The notes below the pieces were generated by a model. The model saw nothing but the letters and a program-made list of their open reading frames with translations, searched no databases and was not told the origin of the DNA. Below, piece by piece: positions 17,034 through 26,450 of a DNA stretch of 64,000 nt. The stretch's first letter is position 1. The number at the start of each line of letters is the position of its first letter. This DNA comes from Streptomyces sp. NBC_01335. Lineage in GTDB: Bacteria > Actinomycetota > Actinomycetes > Streptomycetales > Streptomycetaceae. The DNA lies in contig NZ_CP108370.1 in the NCBI RefSeq assembly GCF_035953295.1, positions 3,377,001 through 3,441,000 of the forward strand. The letters are read 5' to 3'. The position numbers and the translations under genes were made by a program.

Positions 17034-20000
17034 TCAGTCGAACCAGCGGTCCCGGGCCAGCTCCTCCGTACGGGACGGGTCCTCAAGCAGGGCGGCGACC
17101 TCGAAGCGGCGGGGCCACTGGCCCGCCGCCCAGGCGAGTCCGGCCGCCACGCCCTCCAGGGTCGAGGCGTGCACGGTGCCGTCGGGGGCGCGGCGCCAGT
17201 CCAGTTCGACGCCGCCCGCGTGGAGCTCCTCGTGCTCGACGTAGGTCCCGGGGGTGCGGTCGCCGAGCAGGACGCGGACGGATTCCGGCACCTCGTGCTC
17301 CTCGCCCTCCGTCTCCACCTCCGCCTCGATCGTCTCGCCGAGCCGGCGGACCTGGAAGAGCTCCGCGAGTTCGGCGGCGCGCGCCGGGGCGACCGGCAGC
17401 AGCGGCAGCCCCTCCGCGAGCGGCAGCACGTCGGGGGCGTCGGCGACGACGGCGTCCGCCGCGTCGACCACCTCCACCGCCCCGTCCACGACGGCCCGCA
17501 ACGCGTCGGGCAGGGTGACCTGTTCGGGATCGAGGTCGGCCAGCGCGGTGTAGAGGGCGTGCAGTTGTACGGCGGTCACCGGGCGGTCCTCGTCGGCGAG
17601 GCGGCCCAGCAGTTCGGCGGCGCCGCCCGGCTCGTCGAGGAGGGCGTCGACCGTGGTGCGTACGCCGAGGGCGCGGAGCACCTGGGCGTCGTCGAAGCCG
17701 GTGGCGTCCACCGCGTCGTACAGGCCGGCCAGCAGCGGGTCGCCGCCCGCCGCGCGGACACCGGCCGGGCGGCGGCCCTCCAGCACCGGGTGGTCACGCA
17801 GCCACCAGGCGGTGTACGGGCGTACCGAGCGGGTCGTACCGTCCGAAAGGAGCACCCGGACCGGCTGGGTCAGCGCGTCGCGCAGCGGCGGCCGGGAGAG
17901 CATGGCGAGCGCCTGCGGCCAGGCGTCGTCGGCGACGAGGTCGAGGTCGCGCACGGCGACGATCTCGGTGGCCACCGGCGGCACCGGGGTGTCGGGGAGC
18001 TGGTCGAGCAGGTCCTCGCACCAGACGTCGACGGCGTCCAGCAGCCCGGCGTCGTCGGGTTCGGCGAAGTCGCCGTCGCGGGGCTCCATTTCGTCCGGGT
18101 CGAGCACCACGTCGGTGGTGCGTACGAGGGCGAAAGTGGCGAGGACCCCGCAGGCGGTGAGCGGCTGCTCGCCCCAGCGATCGGCCAGCTCCTGGTCGCA
18201 GAAGGCGAGTTCCCCCTCGCGCATGATGTCGGCGAACTCGCTGCCGGGCAACACGAGTTCACCGGCGGGCGCGGTCTCGCCGTCCTCGTCGGGCAGCGCG
18301 AGGGCGCCGAGCCAGGGTTCGTCGCCGGGGTTCAGTTCGGCTTCGCGCACGAGGGTGAGCACGGTCTCCACGAGTTCGTCGCCGTCCAGCGCGTCCTCGT
18401 CCCAGATCTCGCCCGCGTCCAGCGATCCGGCGACGGCCGCCCGCACCTGAGGGGTGGTCAGCACGGCGCGCGGGGTGGCGGGCAGTGCGCCCAGCTTCTC
18501 CAGGAGCGGGTGCGCGGCGTCCGGGTGGGCGACCTTCAGGCCGAGCCGGGCGAGTCGGGCGAGCACCGGGCCGGTCAGCGCGTCGGGCAGCGGCAGCAGC
18601 ACCTGGCGGGGGCCGATGGTGGTGCGGGGCGGCTGCCCCTCGGGGGCGTCGGGCGCCCCCGCCAGCGGGACGGGCAGCCCGGAGAGGCGGTCCGGGTCGA
18701 CCCCGGCGAGGCTGTCGTAGAACCGCCGCCACCAGTGCGGTTCGCGCTCCAGACCGGCGAGCCGGTCGATCGCCTCGGTCAGCGGGACCCGGCCGACGCC
18801 CAGGGTGCGCAGCTCGGTGCGGCGCTCCAGCCCGGCGGGGAGCAGGCACGGCAGGACCTCGGCGAGCACCCGTACGGTCCCGTCCCCGGCGCCCTCCACG
18901 ATCTCGGCCTCCACGGGCCGCAGTGCGGCGGAGTCCCGGTGGCGGACGGCGTCCGGGGTCTCCGGCTCCGCCCAGTCGTCGGCCCAGTGCCCGGTGACCG
19001 CGGCCGCCGGGTCGGCGGGCGCGGCCGGCGCCAGGAACGCGACCCGGGGCAGCCGCTGGAGGATCGCCCCGCGCAGCGCCCCGTCCAGCGCGCCCTGGCC
19101 GAGCGGGCCGGGCACCAGGTCGAGGGTGCCGGTGGAGACGGGGTGCCAGTCGGCGAGGAGTTCGGCGTAGGCGTCGGCGGCGCGCTCCACCAGGAAGTCG
19201 GTGAGCGGACCGGGCGCGGGGTGCCTGCGGGTGGTGTCCAGCGGCAGCGAGGCGATGAGCAGGGCGGGCACGCCGAGCGGCTCGTCGGTGGGCGTCGGGG
19301 CGTGCACCACGGGGGCGGTGGCGGGGCGGCGGGGCGAGCCGTCCTCGTTCACCGGGACCGCCCAGGTGACCGACCAGTGCGGGCGCAGCCGTTCCTCGAC
19401 CGGCCGGTCGGCGAGCAGCGCGGGCTCGACGGGCCCGTGGTGGAAGACGGTGCGCCAGCGGTTGACGCCGTGCGCGGAGTCCTCGACGTGGATGTACGGG
19501 CCGTGCGCGGAGCGCCTCAACGTCCGTACGGCCGAGGGGGTTTCGACCACGATCTCGTCGAGTCCGGTCAGGGTGAGGAGGAGGGCGTCATCGATGGAGC
19601 CGAGAAGGCGCTCCACCAGGTCCTCGGCGGCGGTGTCGCGCAACGGCAGCACCACCACGGTGTCGTACCCCTCGGGCGCGGTGCCCTCGGCGGGCAGGGG
19701 GAGCCGCAGCAGCGGTACGTGGCCGTCGCGGCGGCGGAGTTCGTCGCCGAGGCCGGGGCTGCCGACGGCCGCGCCCTCGGCGAGGACGCGGGCCTCGGCG
19801 AGGGACCAGCGGACTCCGCCGTGACGGCCGAGGACGGCGGGCTCGTCGCTCACCGCGAGGACGGCGGCGAAGCCGACGCCGAAGCGGCCCACGGACGTCT
19901 CGTGGCCCTCGCGCTTGGCGGAGGCGCGCAGGGTGGAGAGGGATTCGACGCCGGTGGCGTCGAGCGGGGCACCGGTGTTGGCGGCGGCCAGCACGGTGGG

Positions 20001-20249
20001 GATGCCGTCCGCGCCGGGGTGCAGGGTGAGGCGGAGCCGGCCGGGCGCCCCCGCGCGGGCTGCGGCGTCGGCCGCGTTCTGCGCGAGCTCCACGACGAGG
20101 CGGTCGCGGTACCCGCCGAGCGCGAGGTCCTCCTCGGCGTTGGCGTCCTCGCGGAACCGGGCAGGCCCGGCCCCCCAGGCGTCGAGCACGCCGCGCCGCA
20201 GCCGTGCCGTCCCGAACGGATCGGCCCCCTCGGTCGCCTTCATGCTCAC
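17034..20249 (-). CDS. Large Hsp90/sacsin-type ATP-binding protein
   Basis: The 1071-residue protein starts with a GHKL ATPase fold. An N-box reads VVELAQNAADAA, and a G-box/ATP lid reads VGRFGVGFAAVLAVSDEP. These match the sacsin N-terminal/Hsp90-like domain. The remaining 800 residues are acidic, with no motif that I can name. Such proteins are annotated as molecular chaperone Hsp90-like or sacsin N-terminal domain proteins and are conserved in Streptomyces with unknown clients. There is no histidine-kinase phosphoacceptor, so it is not a sensor kinase. A GTG start with GGAG upstream is used; an ATG two codons later is possible. Confidence 0.85.
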   Translation of the reverse strand: MSMKATEGADPFGTARLRRGVLDAWGAGPARFREDANAEEDLALGGYRDRLVVELAQNAADAAARAGAPGRLRLTLHPGADGIPTVLAAANTGAPLDATGVESLSTLRASAKREGHETSVGRFGVGFAAVLAVSDEPAVLGRHGGVRWSLAEARVLAEGAAVGSPGLGDELRRRDGHVPLLRLPLPAEGTAPEGYDTVVVLPLRDTAAEDLVERLLGSIDDALLLTLTGLDEIVVETPSAVRTLRRSAHGPYIHVEDSAHGVNRWRTVFHHGPVEPALLADRPVEERLRPHWSVTWAVPVNEDGSPRRPATAPVVHAPTPTDEPLGVPALLIASLPLDTTRRHPAPGPLTDFLVERAADAYAELLADWHPVSTGTLDLVPGPLGQGALDGALRGAILQRLPRVAFLAPAAPADPAAAVTGHWADDWAEPETPDAVRHRDSAALRPVEAEIVEGAGDGTVRVLAEVLPCLLPAGLERRTELRTLGVGRVPLTEAIDRLAGLEREPHWWRRFYDSLAGVDPDRLSGLPVPLAGAPDAPEGQPPRTTIGPRQVLLPLPDALTGPVLARLARLGLKVAHPDAAHPLLEKLGALPATPRAVLTTPQVRAAVAGSLDAGEIWDEDALDGDELVETVLTLVREAELNPGDEPWLGALALPDEDGETAPAGELVLPGSEFADIMREGELAFCDQELADRWGEQPLTACGVLATFALVRTTDVVLDPDEMEPRDGDFAEPDDAGLLDAVDVWCEDLLDQLPDTPVPPVATEIVAVRDLDLVADDAWPQALAMLSRPPLRDALTQPVRVLLSDGTTRSVRPYTAWWLRDHPVLEGRRPAGVRAAGGDPLLAGLYDAVDATGFDDAQVLRALGVRTTVDALLDEPGGAAELLGRLADEDRPVTAVQLHALYTALADLDPEQVTLPDALRAVVDGAVEVVDAADAVVADAPDVLPLAEGLPLLPVAPARAAELAELFQVRRLGETIEAEVETEGEEHEVPESVRVLLGDRTPGTYVEHEELHAGGVELDWRRAPDGTVHASTLEGVAAGLAWAAGQWPRRFEVAALLEDPSRTEELARDRWFD

Positions 20250-20493
20250 GCTTCGACTCCGCTCTGTTCCGCTGACCCGTCGGCCGTTGCCGCCCAGTGT
20301 GCGCCCGAACGTACCGCGCGGGGACGACAGCGCGGTCCACGGGAGCGGGAACGGCGGGTGGAACGGGGAGGAGCGGGAACGGCGCGTGGAGGCGCGTGGA
20401 GCGGCAACGGCGCATGGAAGCGCGTGGAGCGGGCGTGCGGCGCCGCGCGGCGGCCCGGGATCGCCGGAAGCCGCCGCGCGCGGTGCGCTTGCG

Positions 20494-21426
20494 TCAGGAG
20501 TGGCCGAGGTCGTCCGCGTGCGCGTCGGCCTCGTCGGGGACGGAACCGCCGTCCCGCTCGGGGTGCAGCTGGTAGGTGTCCACCCGCATGGTGTCGAGGG
20601 CGTGCGGGGCGGGCGTCGGCGGCTTCGGCATCACGGCCGCCTCGGAGTGGCCGCCGCAGCCGTACGCCAGCGAGACGACATGGCCGTCGGCGGGGCCGAA
20701 CTCGTTGGCGCAGACCCCGAAGGCCTGCCGCAGCGAACCGGTCAGCGGGACCAGGAACGCGCAGCTCACGCAGGTCGCGGGGGCGGCCTGGGCCATCGGC
20801 GTCTTGGGGCCGAACTCCTCGTCCCAGCGGTCGGCCGCCGCGTGCAGACCGTACCGGGACAGCACCCGCGCACGCCGCATGCCCAGCTCTTCGGCGACCG
20901 AGGCGATGGAGCCCCGGCCGATCGCGGAGGGCCGCCGGTCCGTCAGCTCGGCGTCCTCGGTGTCGGCGAGGGCGGACAGCTCCTCGGAGACCTCCGGCGG
21001 TTCCGTCTCGTCGACGGTCTCGCCGGTCCAGCCGGGCTCCAGGCGAAGATCCTCGGCCTCGGTGGGCAGCAGGTCGCCGGGGCCCATGTCGCCGGGGCGC
21101 AGCCGCTCGCTCCAGGGCACCCACTCCGGGGCGAGCAGGGCGTCCGAGCCGGGCAGCAGCACCGTTTCGTCGAGCGTGACGTTCTTGGCGCGGGAGGCCC
21201 GGGCGACGGTCACCGCCCAGCGCCAGCCCCGGTACCCGAACATCTCGCACTCGAAGTAGTGCGTGACGACCCGGTCCCCTTCGGCCACCACGGCCACGTG
21301 CTCGCCGACCTCGCCGGGGGCCGCGGCCTCCTCGGCCGCGGCACGCGCGAGATCTACCGCTTCGGCACAGAGCCGGTCGGGAACAGGGGTACGGGCCGTA
21401 CGGCTTCGCGTCGTCGCAGCACTCAC
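20494..21426 (-). CDS. DUF3027 protein
   Basis: The 310-residue protein matches the DUF3027 family of actinobacteria. It opens with RLCAEAVDLARAAAEE and has a cysteine pair in CVSCAFLVPL followed by a further cysteine-glycine site (YGCGGHSE), which may bind metal. Its function is unknown. GTG at 21424-21426 is preferred to upstream in-frame codons because the conserved region begins about 15 residues later. It lies head-to-head with an MFS gene. Confidence 0.8.
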   Translation of the reverse strand: MSAATTRSRTARTPVPDRLCAEAVDLARAAAEEAAAPGEVGEHVAVVAEGDRVVTHYFECEMFGYRGWRWAVTVARASRAKNVTLDETVLLPGSDALLAPEWVPWSERLRPGDMGPGDLLPTEAEDLRLEPGWTGETVDETEPPEVSEELSALADTEDAELTDRRPSAIGRGSIASVAEELGMRRARVLSRYGLHAAADRWDEEFGPKTPMAQAAPATCVSCAFLVPLTGSLRQAFGVCANEFGPADGHVVSLAYGCGGHSEAAVMPKPPTPAPHALDTMRVDTYQLHPERDGGSVPDEADAHADDLGHS

Positions 21427-21861
21427 AGGTCTCGCTTCTCTCCTACGCAGTCTCACGAGCGCGCCGATGGCTCCATCGATGTCCGATTTCAGCCATGACG
21501 GCTGTGGGCGGAGCGGACCTGGGGACCGCGTCGACGTCCACACCCGTTGTTGCCTGCCTCGGGCGTGCTTCTCGTAACCCATTCTGCGGGATCGCGGAGA
21601 GGCGCGCGGCCAAGAACAACCGCCGGTGGCGCGTAACGCACGCTACCCTCTCCGCCGCCCCGCGCCCACCTGCCCGTCCCAAACGCGACCTTACCGATGC
21701 GGGACGGAGCGGATTCTTCGGGACTCACGGCCGGAAAATTCCCGGATCTGCCCCCTCCCCTTCCCCCGGGAGGCCATTTGGTTCCGCCGTCCGCGCCCCG
21801 GTCGACGGACCCCGCGCGCCGTCGTCGGTTCGCCGGAGAGAAGCTGGGGCAGGATGACGAA
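21427..21861. other. Divergent intergenic region
   Basis: About 435 bp separate the DUF3027 gene (minus) from the MFS gene (plus). The region must hold both promoters. I see no gene, strong hairpin or clear operator here. Confidence 0.5.
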
Positions 21862-23355
21862 GTGGCTTCCGTCCGGTCGCACGACGTCTCCGGCCCCTTC
21901 CGCAGGGCGGGCCGGTCGATGCGGCGCGCGCTGCACTCGGGCTTCTTCGGCACCGGCCGGTCCATCCGCAAGGTGACGCACGCCCACGGCGCCGGTGAGT
22001 CCGGGCTCGGCAAGCTGATCGAACTGCACGCCGTCAACGGCGCGGGCGACGTGATGATCACCGTGGCGCTGGCCTCCACGGTGTTCTTCTCCGTCCCGAC
22101 CGACGAGGCCCGGGGCCGCGTCGCGCTCTACCTGGCGATCACCATGGCGCCGTTCACCCTGCTCGCCCCGGTGATCGGCCCGCTCCTCGACCGGCTGCCG
22201 CACGGCCGCCGGGCGGCGATGGCGGGCTCGATGCTGGTCCGCGCGGTGCTCGCGATCGCCATGTCCAGCGCGGTCGCCACCGGCGGCCTGGAGCTGTACC
22301 CGGCGGCGCTGGGGGTGCTCGTCTGCTCGAAGGCGTACGGGGTGGTGCGCAGCGCTGTCGTGCCACGCCTGCTGCCCCCGCGGTTCTCGCTGGTGAAGGC
22401 GAACTCACGGGTCACCCTGGCCGGGCTGCTGGCGACCGGGATCGCGGCCCCGATCGGCGCCGCGCTCCAGATGGCCGGATCGGCGTGGCCGCTCGTCGGC
22501 GCCTGTGTGATCTTCCTCGGCGGCACCTTCCTCGCCTTCACGCTGCCGCCCAAGGTGGACTCCGCGAAGGGTGAGCGCCGGGCCCGCCTCGCCGAGGAGC
22601 ACCGCACGGCCGGCGCGGCCGCCGGGGCCACCCGTCCCCGGGGCTCCCGGACCGGCTCGACGCTGCTGCGTACCGGACGTACGTGGGCCGGGCGTACGTG
22701 GACCGGGCGCAGGGGGCCGGACGGGGGGCGGCGGGTCCGGGAGAAGCGGGAGCGGCGGCCGGGGCTGCGGTCGGTGGGCGGTTCCGTGCTGCACGGCCTC
22801 CAGGCCAACGCGGCGCACCGCGCGCTCTCCGGCTTCCTCATCTTCTTCCTCGCGTTCCTGCTCCGGGACGAGCCGCTGTCCGGGCAGAGCGCCGCCGTCT
22901 CGCTCGGCATCGTCGGCGTCGCGGCGGGCGCGGGCAACGCCTGCGGTACGGCGGTGGGCTCGCTGCTGCGGGCACGCGGCCCGGAGGTGATCGTCGCGAC
23001 GGTGCTGGGGATCGCGCTGGGCGCCGCGGTGCTGGCCGCGCTGTTCTTCTCGACGGTGTTCGTCGCCGTGCTCGGCGCGGTCGCCGGCTTCACCCAGGCG
23101 CTGTCGAAGCTGTCGCTGGACGCGATGATCCAGCGCGACGTGCCGGAGGAGGTGCGGACCTCCGCCTTCGCACGGTCGGAGACGATCCTTCAGATGGCGT
23201 GGGTGGTCGGCGGCGGTATCGGGATCGCGCTGCCGCTCAATGGAGTACTGGGCATGTCGGTCGCCGCCGGAATCCTCGCGCTGGGTGCCGCAACGTCCGT
23301 ACGGGGTCTCCTGACCTCCGCGCGGCGCGGCTCACCGCACCCCCGCGTGGCGTGA
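21862..23355 (+). CDS. MFS transporter
   Basis: The 497-residue product has about 12 membrane segments. The first cytoplasmic loop reads LLDRLPHGRRAAM, the MFS signature in a relaxed form. A long basic central loop (about residues 240-310, rich in Arg and Thr) separates the two halves. The substrate is unknown. The gene always seems to accompany DUF3027 and DUF2771 genes in Streptomyces, from memory. A GTG start is inferred; CAGGA precedes it. Confidence 0.75.
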   Translation: MASVRSHDVSGPFRRAGRSMRRALHSGFFGTGRSIRKVTHAHGAGESGLGKLIELHAVNGAGDVMITVALASTVFFSVPTDEARGRVALYLAITMAPFTLLAPVIGPLLDRLPHGRRAAMAGSMLVRAVLAIAMSSAVATGGLELYPAALGVLVCSKAYGVVRSAVVPRLLPPRFSLVKANSRVTLAGLLATGIAAPIGAALQMAGSAWPLVGACVIFLGGTFLAFTLPPKVDSAKGERRARLAEEHRTAGAAAGATRPRGSRTGSTLLRTGRTWAGRTWTGRRGPDGGRRVREKRERRPGLRSVGGSVLHGLQANAAHRALSGFLIFFLAFLLRDEPLSGQSAAVSLGIVGVAAGAGNACGTAVGSLLRARGPEVIVATVLGIALGAAVLAALFFSTVFVAVLGAVAGFTQALSKLSLDAMIQRDVPEEVRTSAFARSETILQMAWVVGGGIGIALPLNGVLGMSVAAGILALGAATSVRGLLTSARRGSPHPRVA

Positions 23356-23382
23356 AGCGGAGCGACCGATAGCCTTCGGCCC

Positions 23383-23862
23383 ATGACCGTTGCGTTCTTC
23401 TCAGGTAAGAGCCGTCGAATCGGCGTCGCTCTTGGTGCCGTGTCCGCGGGACTCCTCGTCCTGTCCGCCTGCGACAAGCCGACGCCGCTCGCCACCGTGA
23501 CGGTCGGCACGACCTCGGTGTCGACCGAGGCCGCCTGCTACAACGACGGCGATCCCATCAAGGAATCGCTGATCCAGGGCTGCCTGAACAAGAAGGCCGA
23601 CAAGACGATCGACGTCGCGATGGACGACCGGGTCCGCTTCGGCGTCGACCCGGAGGTCGCGGACAACGGCTGGACGCTCTTCATCGACGGCCAGCAGGCC
23701 GAGCAGGAGCCGTACAAGAAGACCTACCGGTCCATCACCGGCAGCGCGTTCTTCTCCAGCCAGACCGGCGAGACGAGCAACGAGACCCAGGTCAGCGTCG
23801 TCGAGACCGACGGTTCGAAGCTCGTCGGCATCTGGCACTTCAAGCTGAAGAAGACCGACTGA
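23383..23862 (+). CDS. DUF2771 lipoprotein
   Basis: The 159-residue secreted lipoprotein has a basic N-terminus, a hydrophobic stretch and the lipobox LSAC (Cys 30). The mature part (DKPTPLATVTVG, YNDGDPIKES) matches DUF2771 of actinobacteria, whose function is unknown. It begins 27 bp after the MFS stop, so it is co-transcribed with it. Confidence 0.88.
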   Translation: MTVAFFSGKSRRIGVALGAVSAGLLVLSACDKPTPLATVTVGTTSVSTEAACYNDGDPIKESLIQGCLNKKADKTIDVAMDDRVRFGVDPEVADNGWTLFIDGQQAEQEPYKKTYRSITGSAFFSSQTGETSNETQVSVVETDGSKLVGIWHFKLKKTD

Positions 23863-23902
23863 CCCCGGTCGGTTCCGCCCTCCCACCCTGGACGTCCTCG
23901 AA

Positions 23903-24598
23903 GTGCGTGTGCTCGTCGTGACCGCTGTTCCCGCCGAACGGGACGCGGTCACACGCGCGTCCGGGGAGGCTCCCGAGGTGCGTACGGTGCCCGGCGCCGA
24001 GCTGCACCGCACCGGCCCGCTGGACGTGCTGGCGGGCGGGGTCGGCCCGGCCGCCTCCGCCGCGGCCACCGCGTTCGCCCTGGCCTCCGGCCCGTACGAC
24101 CTCGTCGTGTCGGCCGGGATCGGCGGCGGGTTCGTGCCCGCCGCGCCCGTCGGCTCCCTCGTGGTGGCGAGCGGCATCGCCGCCGCCGACCTGGGCGCCG
24201 AAACCCCCGAGGGCTTCGTCCCCGTCACCGGCCTCGGCTTCGGCCGGGTGCTCCACGTGCCGCCGCGCTCGCTGGTACGGGAGGTCGCCGCCGCCACCGG
24301 CGCGGCGGCCGGCACCGTGCTGACGGTCTCCACCGTGACCGGCAGCGCGGAGCGTGCCGCCGCCCTGACGGCCGCCCACCCCGACGCCCTCGCCGAGGCG
24401 ATGGAGGGGTTCGGGGTCGCCGAGGCGGCCACCGCTCTCGGGCTGCCGGTGCTGGAGATCCGGGCCGTCTCGAACCCGGTCGGCCCCCGCGACCGGGACG
24501 CCTGGCGCATCGGCGACGCCCTGGCCGCGCTCACCGGAGCCTTCGGGAAGCTCATCCCCGTACTGGAAGGTTGGACCCACCATGACCGCAACGACTGA
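23903..24598 (+). CDS. mqnB: Futalosine hydrolase
   Basis: The 231-residue nucleoside-phosphorylase-fold protein removes the base from futalosine in the alternative (futalosine) menaquinone pathway. The glycine-rich AGIGGGF site and MEGFGVAEAA (substrate ribose Glu) are visible. A GTG start is used. It overlaps the next gene, mqnD, by 17 bp, which supports translational coupling and the pathway assignment. Confidence 0.9.
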   Translation: MRVLVVTAVPAERDAVTRASGEAPEVRTVPGAELHRTGPLDVLAGGVGPAASAAATAFALASGPYDLVVSAGIGGGFVPAAPVGSLVVASGIAAADLGAETPEGFVPVTGLGFGRVLHVPPRSLVREVAAATGAAAGTVLTVSTVTGSAERAAALTAAHPDALAEAMEGFGVAEAATALGLPVLEIRAVSNPVGPRDRDAWRIGDALAALTGAFGKLIPVLEGWTHHDRND

Positions 24599-25472
24599 CG
24601 GCGCCGCCCCCACCGGCACGGACGCCGCGCTGAAGATCTCCTTCTCCCCCTGCCCCAACGACACCTTCGTCTTCGAGGCGCTGGCGCACGGCCGGGTCCC
24701 CGGCGCCACCCCGCTCGACGTCACCTTCGCCGACATCGACATCACCAACGGCCTCGCCGAGCGCGGCGAGGGCGATGTGCTGAAGGTCAGTTACGCGGTG
24801 CTGCCGTGGGTCCTCGACGAGTACGCCCTGCTGCCGTGCGGCGGCGCGCTGGGACGCGGCTGCGGCCCGCTCGTCCTCACCCGCGAGCCGGGCACCGACC
24901 TGACCGGCAAGACGGTCGCCGTGCCGAGCGAGCGCTCCACCGCCTACCTGCTGTTCCGCCTCTGGGCCGCGGAGACCCTGCCGGGCGGGGTCGGCGAGAT
25001 CGTCGTCATGCCGTTCGACGAGATCATGCCCGCGGTGCGCGACGGGAAGGTCGACGGCGGACTCGTCATCCACGAGGCCCGCTTCACGTACCAGAACTAC
25101 GGGCTGCACAACCTCGCCGACATGGGGCAGCACTGGGAGTCCACCACCGGGCTGCCGATCCCGCTGGGCGCCATCATCGCCAAGCGCTCGCTGGGCGCGG
25201 AGGCGCTGCACGCGCTGGCCGACTCCATCCGCACCTCGGTCGAGATGGCCTGGGACGACCCGGAGGCCTCCCGCGGTTACGTCCTGGAGCACGCCCAGGA
25301 GATGGACCCGGCCGTCGCCGACCAGCACATCGGTCTGTACGTCAACGAGTTCACGGCCGACCTCGGCGAGGACGGGTACGCGGCGATCCGCGGCCTGCTC
25401 ACCCGCGCCGCGGCGGAGGGCCTCGTCCCGGCCCTCGCACCGGACGCGCTGGCCTTCCCCGAAGCGGTGTGA
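24582..25472 (+). CDS. mqnD: 1,4-dihydroxy-6-naphthoate synthase
   Basis: The 296-residue enzyme acts on cyclic dehypoxanthinyl futalosine to give 1,4-dihydroxy-6-naphthoate. Family hallmarks are SFSPCPNDTFVFEAL at the start, the DITNGLAERGEGDVLKVS region and VIHEARFTYQ. Its length fits the family. With mqnB it forms a two-gene unit. The remaining pathway genes (mqnA, mqnC, mqnE) are not in this window. Confidence 0.93.
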   Translation: MTATTDGAAPTGTDAALKISFSPCPNDTFVFEALAHGRVPGATPLDVTFADIDITNGLAERGEGDVLKVSYAVLPWVLDEYALLPCGGALGRGCGPLVLTREPGTDLTGKTVAVPSERSTAYLLFRLWAAETLPGGVGEIVVMPFDEIMPAVRDGKVDGGLVIHEARFTYQNYGLHNLADMGQHWESTTGLPIPLGAIIAKRSLGAEALHALADSIRTSVEMAWDDPEASRGYVLEHAQEMDPAVADQHIGLYVNEFTADLGEDGYAAIRGLLTRAAAEGLVPALAPDALAFPEAV

Positions 25473-25563
25473 CCCACTGATGGTGTGACCACCTGACGAT
25501 GTGACCACCTGACGGAGTGACCGGGGGCCCCGGCGGGTTTGCGGCGGTTTCCGGCCAGACGTA

Positions 25564-25600
25564 CGACGACGGCGGTCCCGGGAAGGGACCGCCGTCGTCG
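25564..25600. terminator. Bidirectional terminator between mqnD and csp
   Basis: A perfect 16-bp stem (25564-25579 with 25585-25600) has a 5-base loop and lies between two convergent genes. Confidence 0.85.
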
Positions 25601-25636
25601 CTGTACCGGGTACGTGGCGTACCGGATGCCGACCGG

Positions 25637-26020
25637 CTACACGTCGAGCTGGTCGGCGACCGCGCGGAGCAGGCCGGCGATCTTCGCGCCGGACGCCTTG
25701 TCGGGGTAGCGGCCCCGCTCCAGCAGCGGCGTGATGTTCTCCAGGACCGTCGTCAGGTCCTGGACGATCGACGCCAGCTCGTCCGGCTTGCGGCGCTGGG
25801 CCGCCGCGACGGACGGGGTCGGATCGAGGATCGTGACGGAAAGCGCCTGGTCACCGCGTTGCCCGGCGACCACACCGAACTCGACGCGCTGGCCGGGCTT
25901 GAGCCCGTCGACTCCGTCGGGCAGGACCGACGAGTGCACGAACACGTCCGCGCCGTCGTCACGGGAGAGGAAGCCGAAGCCCTTCTCGTTGTTGAACCAC
26001 TTGACTTTGCCGGTGGGCAC
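25637..26020 (-). CDS. Cold-shock domain protein with C-terminal extension
   Basis: The 127-residue protein has an N-terminal cold-shock OB fold with RNP1 (KGFGFLS) and RNP2 (VFVHSS), followed by a helical extension of about 55 residues (ELASIVQDLTTVLENIT). It is roughly twice the length of ordinary CspA and represents the long actinobacterial form. It binds single-stranded nucleic acid; the role of the extension is unknown. Confidence 0.9.
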   Translation of the reverse strand: MPTGKVKWFNNEKGFGFLSRDDGADVFVHSSVLPDGVDGLKPGQRVEFGVVAGQRGDQALSVTILDPTPSVAAAQRRKPDELASIVQDLTTVLENITPLLERGRYPDKASGAKIAGLLRAVADQLDV

Positions 26021-26186
26021 TTCGTCCTCGTCCTCGTCGCTCGTCGATGCGCGGGGAGCCGCGAAACGGCTCCGGATAGCAGGAGAGCGGGCCGCCAGGA
26101 CCCGCCGATCTTCAGGCTAGTGGCCCCTGGGCCCGGGACAAGACGTCGCCGGGCCATTGTCTGTCAGCGGGAACTACCCTTGCCGG

Positions 26187-26426
26187 GTGAGCACTACTCC
26201 TTCAGGCGCGGGCGACCGACTGGTCCGGATCGGCGCCATCGTCTTCTTCGTCGGCGCACTGGCCACCCTGGTCACGGTGGCCCCACTGTTCCTCGGCACC
26301 GACCCCTTCCCGTCGATCGCGTACGCGGTCTGCATGCTCATGGGGGTCGGCTTCCTGATCGCCGCCGCGGGCGTCGTCCGCTCGGTGTGGGCGAACGCGC
26401 CGAAGCGGGCGGCGAGCCGCTCGTAA
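26187..26426 (+). CDS. Small two-helix membrane protein
   Basis: The 79-residue product has two hydrophobic helices (RIGAIVFFVGALATLVTV and IAYAVCMLMGVGFLIAAAGVV) and short basic ends. GTG at 26187 (VSTTPSG) is preferred over an in-frame codon ten residues earlier. It is divergent from the cold-shock gene. The family is conserved in Streptomyces; no function is assigned. Confidence 0.75.
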   Translation: MSTTPSGAGDRLVRIGAIVFFVGALATLVTVAPLFLGTDPFPSIAYAVCMLMGVGFLIAAAGVVRSVWANAPKRAASRS

Positions 26427-26450
26427 GCCCGCCCGCGCGAGGTCAGGTCG

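Noticed and set aside
17034..20249. Two-component histidine kinase
   Set aside because: The GHKL fold lies at the N-terminus and there is no phosphoacceptor histidine domain, sensor domain or adjacent response regulator.
17169..21179. 1336-residue plus-strand frame over the Hsp90-like gene
   Set aside because: It is a shadow of the minus-strand GHKL ATPase and DUF3027 genes, without any domain.
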